Positions 5,952 to 9,005 of a DNA stretch of 9,005 nucleotides are shown here, in pieces. The notes under the pieces were generated by a model that saw only the letters and a list, made by a program, of their open reading frames with translations, made no database searches and was not told the origin of the DNA. This stretch comes from Hyphomicrobiales bacterium (GTDB taxonomy: Bacteria; Pseudomonadota; Alphaproteobacteria; Rhizobiales; Aestuariivirgaceae), in the NCBI GenBank assembly GCA_025362535.1, contig JANYGE010000167.1:1-9005 (forward strand), read 5' to 3'. Position 1 is the stretch's first letter. The number at the start of each line of letters is the position of its first letter. Made by a program: the position numbers and the translations under genes.

Positions 5952-8417
5952 ATGGCTCTCAATAAACCCCTGCCGAAACAAGCTGACGTTGTTATTATTG
6001 GGGGAGGCATAGTAGGGTGCTCGATTGCCTATCATCTGACCAAAATTGGCATTACCAATGTTGTGGTGTTAGAGCGCAAGCAACTCACATCCGGTACAAC
6101 GTGGCATGCAGCGGGCCTCGTTGGCCAATTGCGAGCGTCCAGAAATTTGACCGAACTTGCGAAATATACGGCTGGTCTATTCGAAGGTTTAGAAAAGGAA
6201 ACTGGTCAAGCCACAGGTTTCAAACAAAATGGTTCCGTATCACTCGCCCTTACTGAAGGCCGTTATGAAGAACTTCTGCGTGGCGCGTCTATGGCCAAGA
6301 ATTTCGGGCTCGATGTGAATGTGATTTCGCTCGGTGAAATCAAAGAGCGCATCCCTGCCTATAATCTCGAAGGTGTTAAGGGCGGGGTGTTCCTTCCCAA
6401 GGACGGCCAAGTGAACCCGATTGATGTAACTCAGGCACTCGCAGCGGGGGCGCGCAGCCGTGGGGCTCAAATTTTTGAGAATATGAAAGTTTCGCGCATC
6501 CTCACAAGTGAAGGCAAGGCCACAGGCGTTGAAACGGCTGATGGCACAATCATGGCTGACAAAGTGGTGATGGCCACGGGCATGTGGTCCAGAGAGTTGG
6601 GTCGCTCCATTGGTGTCAATATCCCGCTTCATGCCTGCGAGCACTTTTACATTGTGTCCGAGCCCATTACCGAATTGCCGCGCAACATGCCTGTGGTGCG
6701 TGTGCCGGATGAATGCACCTATTACAAAGAAGATGCGGGAAAGCTGATGGTGGGTGCGTTCGAACCCATTGCCAAACCCTGGGGCGGTGGCGGCATTGAT
6801 GATGAACATGCCTTTGTCACCCTGCCCGAAGATATGGACCATTTCGAACCCATCTTAGGCAATGCCATCAACCGTGTGCCACTGCTTGAAACTGTGGGCA
6901 TACAGCTGTTCTTCAATGGTCCAGAAAGCTTTACGCCGGATAATCGCTATTATTTGGGTGAAGCCCCTGAAGTGAAAAATCTGTTTATGGCTACGGGTTT
7001 TAACTCGATTGGTATTCAATCCTCTGGTGGTGCCGGTCTTGTGCTGGCCGATTGGATCAAAAATGGCCACCCGCCCATGGATGTAAATGGCATCGATGTT
7101 CGCCGCATCCATCCATTCCAATCCAATCGAAAATATGTGCATGACCGAGTCACCGAAACGCTCGGTTTGCTCTACGCCATGCATTGGCCTTACCGCCAAG
7201 CTGAAACCGCACGCGGAGTGCGGCGCTCGCCATTCTATCATTATACGAAAGATTTGGGTGCCGTGTTTGGTGAAGTGAATGGTTGGGAACGCCCAAATTG
7301 GTATGCCCGCGGCGGCGTTAAGGCTGAGTATGAATACTCCTATGGCCGCCAAAATTGGTTCCCCTGTGCGGATTATGAAGCCAGGGCCTTGATGAATGAT
7401 TGCGTGTTCTTCGATCAGACTTCATTTGCCAAATATCAAGTTGAAGGCCGCGATGCCTGCAAAGTTTTAAACCGCATCTGCGCTAACGATATTGACGTGG
7501 AGCCCGGCCGCATTATCTATAATCAATGGCTGAATGAGCGCGGCGGCATTGAAGCTGATCTCACTATCACCCGCCTTGAAACCAATAAGTTTTTGGTGGT
7601 CACAGGCTCCGTGCCGCAAACCCGCGATATGGCTTGGTTGAAGCGCCACACGCCTGACGATGCCCATTGCATCGCCACCGACATCACCTCTGGTCTGCCC
7701 ATGCTAACCATCATGGGGCCAAAATCACGCGCACTTCTGCAAAAACTTTCGGGTTCAGATTTATCAAATGCCGCATTCCCGTTTGGCACCTCAAAGGAAA
7801 TCGAGATCGGCTATGCCCGCGTGCGCGCCAGCCGCATCACATATGTAGGAGAATTGGGTTGGGAACTTTACATGCCAGCCGAATTTGCTGGCCATGTGTT
7901 TGAAACCATCCAAGCGGCGGGCCAAGAATTCAACCTAAAGCCAGCAGGCATGCACACAATGAACAATGCCCGCATGGAAAAAGCCTATCGCCATTGGGGC
8001 CATGATATTTCAGACGAAGAAACTCCCCTTGAAGCGGGTTTAGGTTTCACTTGCGGGTGGGAAAAGCCCGGCGGATTTATCGGCAAGGACGCTTTGTTGA
8101 GACAACGCACCCTGCCCCATTTGCCCAAACGCATGGTATGCTTGGCGCTGGAAGACAATTCTGAAACCGCGCCGATGATTTACCACGAAGAGCCTGTTTT
8201 CAGAAACGGTGTAAACGTCGGTTCCACTACTTCTGGCGCTTGGGGCCACCGCGTCGGCCGCTCGCTCGGTTTGGCCTATGTGAAAGCCGATGTGGGCGTT
8301 ACTAAAGAGTGGATTGAAACTGGTAGCTGGGAAGTTGAATTGGCATGGAAAAAATATCCCGTGAAAGTTCAGCTTTCGCCATTCTACGACCCGAAAGGCG
8401 ACAAGATAAAATCCTGA
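5952..8417 (+). CDS. FAD-dependent dimethylglycine/sarcosine dehydrogenase-like protein (DAO + GcvT domains)
   Basis: This 821-residue flavoprotein is of the DMGDH/SARDH family, which demethylates N-methylglycines and passes the carbon to tetrahydrofolate as 5,10-methylene-THF. The ATG at 5952 is preceded by AAGGTG (5942-5947) and begins seven residues before the FAD domain; in-frame starts at 5844 and 5862 add sequence without domain character. The N-terminal DAO domain shows VVIIGGGIVG with GGGIVG at 17-22, the ribose-binding E41, and TTWHAAGL with His52, the position that carries covalent FAD in rat DMGDH. GFNSIGIQSSGGAG (349-362) completes the FAD site. A middle segment is followed by a GcvT-like domain from about 465: FDQTSFAKYQVEG (487-499), GGIEADLTITRL (530-541) and GELGWELYMP (633-642). 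The GcvT C-terminal barrel follows from about 725. Length is normal for the family. Whether the substrate is dimethylglycine, sarcosine or another N-methyl compound cannot be decided from sequence. Confidence 0.87.
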   Translation: MALNKPLPKQADVVIIGGGIVGCSIAYHLTKIGITNVVVLERKQLTSGTTWHAAGLVGQLRASRNLTELAKYTAGLFEGLEKETGQATGFKQNGSVSLALTEGRYEELLRGASMAKNFGLDVNVISLGEIKERIPAYNLEGVKGGVFLPKDGQVNPIDVTQALAAGARSRGAQIFENMKVSRILTSEGKATGVETADGTIMADKVVMATGMWSRELGRSIGVNIPLHACEHFYIVSEPITELPRNMPVVRVPDECTYYKEDAGKLMVGAFEPIAKPWGGGGIDDEHAFVTLPEDMDHFEPILGNAINRVPLLETVGIQLFFNGPESFTPDNRYYLGEAPEVKNLFMATGFNSIGIQSSGGAGLVLADWIKNGHPPMDVNGIDVRRIHPFQSNRKYVHDRVTETLGLLYAMHWPYRQAETARGVRRSPFYHYTKDLGAVFGEVNGWERPNWYARGGVKAEYEYSYGRQNWFPCADYEARALMNDCVFFDQTSFAKYQVEGRDACKVLNRICANDIDVEPGRIIYNQWLNERGGIEADLTITRLETNKFLVVTGSVPQTRDMAWLKRHTPDDAHCIATDITSGLPMLTIMGPKSRALLQKLSGSDLSNAAFPFGTSKEIEIGYARVRASRITYVGELGWELYMPAEFAGHVFETIQAAGQEFNLKPAGMHTMNNARMEKAYRHWGHDISDEETPLEAGLGFTCGWEKPGGFIGKDALLRQRTLPHLPKRMVCLALEDNSETAPMIYHEEPVFRNGVNVGSTTSGAWGHRVGRSLGLAYVKADVGVTKEWIETGSWEVELAWKKYPVKVQLSPFYDPKGDKIKS

Positions 8418-8435
8418 TCAGCGTTTTATTCTTTT
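8406..8435 (+). terminator. Possible weak intrinsic terminator after the flavoprotein gene
   Basis: An imperfect inverted repeat straddles the stop codon of the flavoprotein gene: ATAAAATCC (8406-8414) pairs with GCGTTTTAT (8421-8429) around TGATCA, with one C-C mismatch and one T-G wobble. A T-rich run (8424-8435) overlaps and follows the right arm. The stem is AT-rich, so it would be weak, and part of it lies in coding sequence. It is the only hairpin-like element seen near this gene end. Confidence 0.25.
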
Positions 8436-8462
8436 ATTTACTCTCACGATAACAATAGGTTC

Positions 8463-8471
8463 TGACATAAT
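8463..8471 (+). promoter_or_regulatory. Candidate extended -10 promoter for the peroxiredoxin gene
   Basis: TGACATAAT at 8463-8471 matches the extended -10 form TGnTATAAT with one mismatch. No good -35 is present 16-18 bases upstream (CTCACG near 8443), which is tolerated by extended -10 promoters. It would give a 5' untranslated leader of about 90 bases that is T-rich and holds two copies of TTTTGTT (8480-8486 and 8509-8515). Assigned by eye only. Confidence 0.3.
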
Positions 8472-8541
8472 CTTGTTAGTTTTGTTTAGATCGTTCTGTT
8501 TTCTGCAATTTTGTTCTTTATTCCGAACGGCGCGGCCCCTA

Positions 8542-8547
8542 TATTAT
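8542..8547 (+). promoter_or_regulatory. Alternative -10-like element just before the peroxiredoxin ribosome binding site
   Basis: TATTAT at 8542-8547 lies inside CCTATATTATA, after a short GC-rich stretch (8525-8539). A start about seven bases downstream would fall right at the ribosome binding site (AAGGAG, 8555-8560), leaving almost no leader, which argues against it as an ordinary sigma-70 site. CCTATAT (8538-8544) resembles the -10 of alphaproteobacterial heat-shock sigma (RpoH) promoters, but only CTTT, not CTTG, is found about 18 bases upstream. Confidence 0.2.
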
Positions 8548-8566
8548 ACAAAACAAGGAGCGCAAA

Positions 8567-9005
8567 ATGACAGTACAATTGGGCGAAATTGCCCCAGATT
8601 TTGAAGCCGACACTACAGAAGGCCGCATTCGCTTTCACGATTATATCGAAGGTTCATGGGCCATGATGGTGTCTCACCCCAAGGATTTCACCCCCGTTTG
8701 TACAACGGAATTGGGTTCTATGGCTGTTAAAAAGCCAGAGTTTGATAAACGTGGCGTGAAGATGATCGGTATTTCGGTCGATAGTGTTGATGATCATCTG
8801 CGCTGGAAGCAAGATATCAAAGATGTTTCCGGCAGCGAAGTAAGCTATCCGATGATCGGCGACAAAGACCTAACCGTGGCCAAGCTTTACGGCATGATCC
8901 ACCCCAACGCTTCCGGTAACGCTAGCACGCGGACAGCGGCAGACAATGCCACTGTGCGCAATGTTTATATCATCGGCCCAGATAAACGCATCAAGATGAC
9001 CATGA
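8567..9005 (+). CDS. 1-Cys peroxiredoxin (Prx6 subfamily), 3'-truncated by window edge
   Basis: This cytosolic thiol peroxidase reduces hydrogen peroxide and organic hydroperoxides. The ATG at 8567 has an excellent ribosome binding site, AAGGAG at 8555-8560, six bases upstream. The frame stays open to the right edge: 146 residues are visible of about 210-220 usual for the subfamily. LGEIAPDFEADT opens the AhpC/TSA fold. The active site is SHPKDFTPVCTTELG with His37, Thr42 and peroxidatic Cys45, and the catalytic Arg131 is in TVRNVYIIGPD; these line up with H39, T44, C47 and R132 of human PRDX6. No second cysteine is present in the visible part, consistent with a 1-Cys mechanism, though the missing C-terminus could hold one. 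It is probably its own transcription unit, separated by 149 bases from the flavoprotein gene, whose flavin chemistry can yield peroxide. Confidence 0.92.
   Translation, partial: MTVQLGEIAPDFEADTTEGRIRFHDYIEGSWAMMVSHPKDFTPVCTTELGSMAVKKPEFDKRGVKMIGISVDSVDDHLRWKQDIKDVSGSEVSYPMIGDKDLTVAKLYGMIHPNASGNASTRTAADNATVRNVYIIGPDKRIKMTM

Overview
This window reads as a chromosomal segment of an alphaproteobacterium of middling GC content (near 50% by eye). The reasons are the gene order sulfite reductase - DUF934 - APS-reductase-type cysH, a MetZ-type O-succinylhomoserine sulfhydrylase paired with a rhodanese, and a long dimethylglycine/sarcosine-dehydrogenase-like flavoprotein. No genus can be named from the sequence alone. 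I see no tRNA, rRNA, CRISPR array, insertion sequence or phage gene.

Layout. Positions 1-3548 hold a tightly packed rightward operon for assimilatory sulfur reduction: the 3' part of cysI (sulfite reductase hemoprotein, cut by the left edge), a DUF934 protein, cysH, and a TSUP/TauE-SafE membrane transporter. Adjacent genes overlap by 14 and 11 bases, then are 10 bases apart. A separate rightward gene at 3650-4201 encodes a small DUF805 membrane protein. It meets metZ tail to tail, and the two stop codons share the palindrome TTAA. The leftward pair rhodanese (5798-5397) and metZ (5397-4198) is coupled by a TAATG stop/start overlap. A 153-base divergent region separates this pair from a rightward gene for an 821-residue FAD/GcvT-type N-methylglycine dehydrogenase (5952-8417). 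After a 149-base AT-rich spacer, a 1-Cys (Prx6-type) peroxiredoxin begins at 8567 and runs off the right edge.

How the genes work together. CysH reduces activated sulfate to sulfite. CysI, with DUF934 as a suspected helper, reduces sulfite to sulfide. The TSUP protein probably moves sulfite or a related sulfur oxyanion across the membrane. MetZ fixes sulfide into O-succinylhomoserine to give homocysteine, and the rhodanese may handle sulfane sulfur beside it. The dimethylglycine-dehydrogenase-like enzyme would feed methyl groups into tetrahydrofolate, so it plausibly joins the methionine/one-carbon cycle, but its substrate is not proven.

The window is mostly ordinary metabolism. The best candidates for something unusual are in CysH: a two-residue insertion that turns the expected C-X2-C of the Fe-S site into C-X4-C, and a Leu in place of the Gly of the conserved DTG motif. 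The cysteine-free DUF934 protein inside the operon is also still functionally unexplained.
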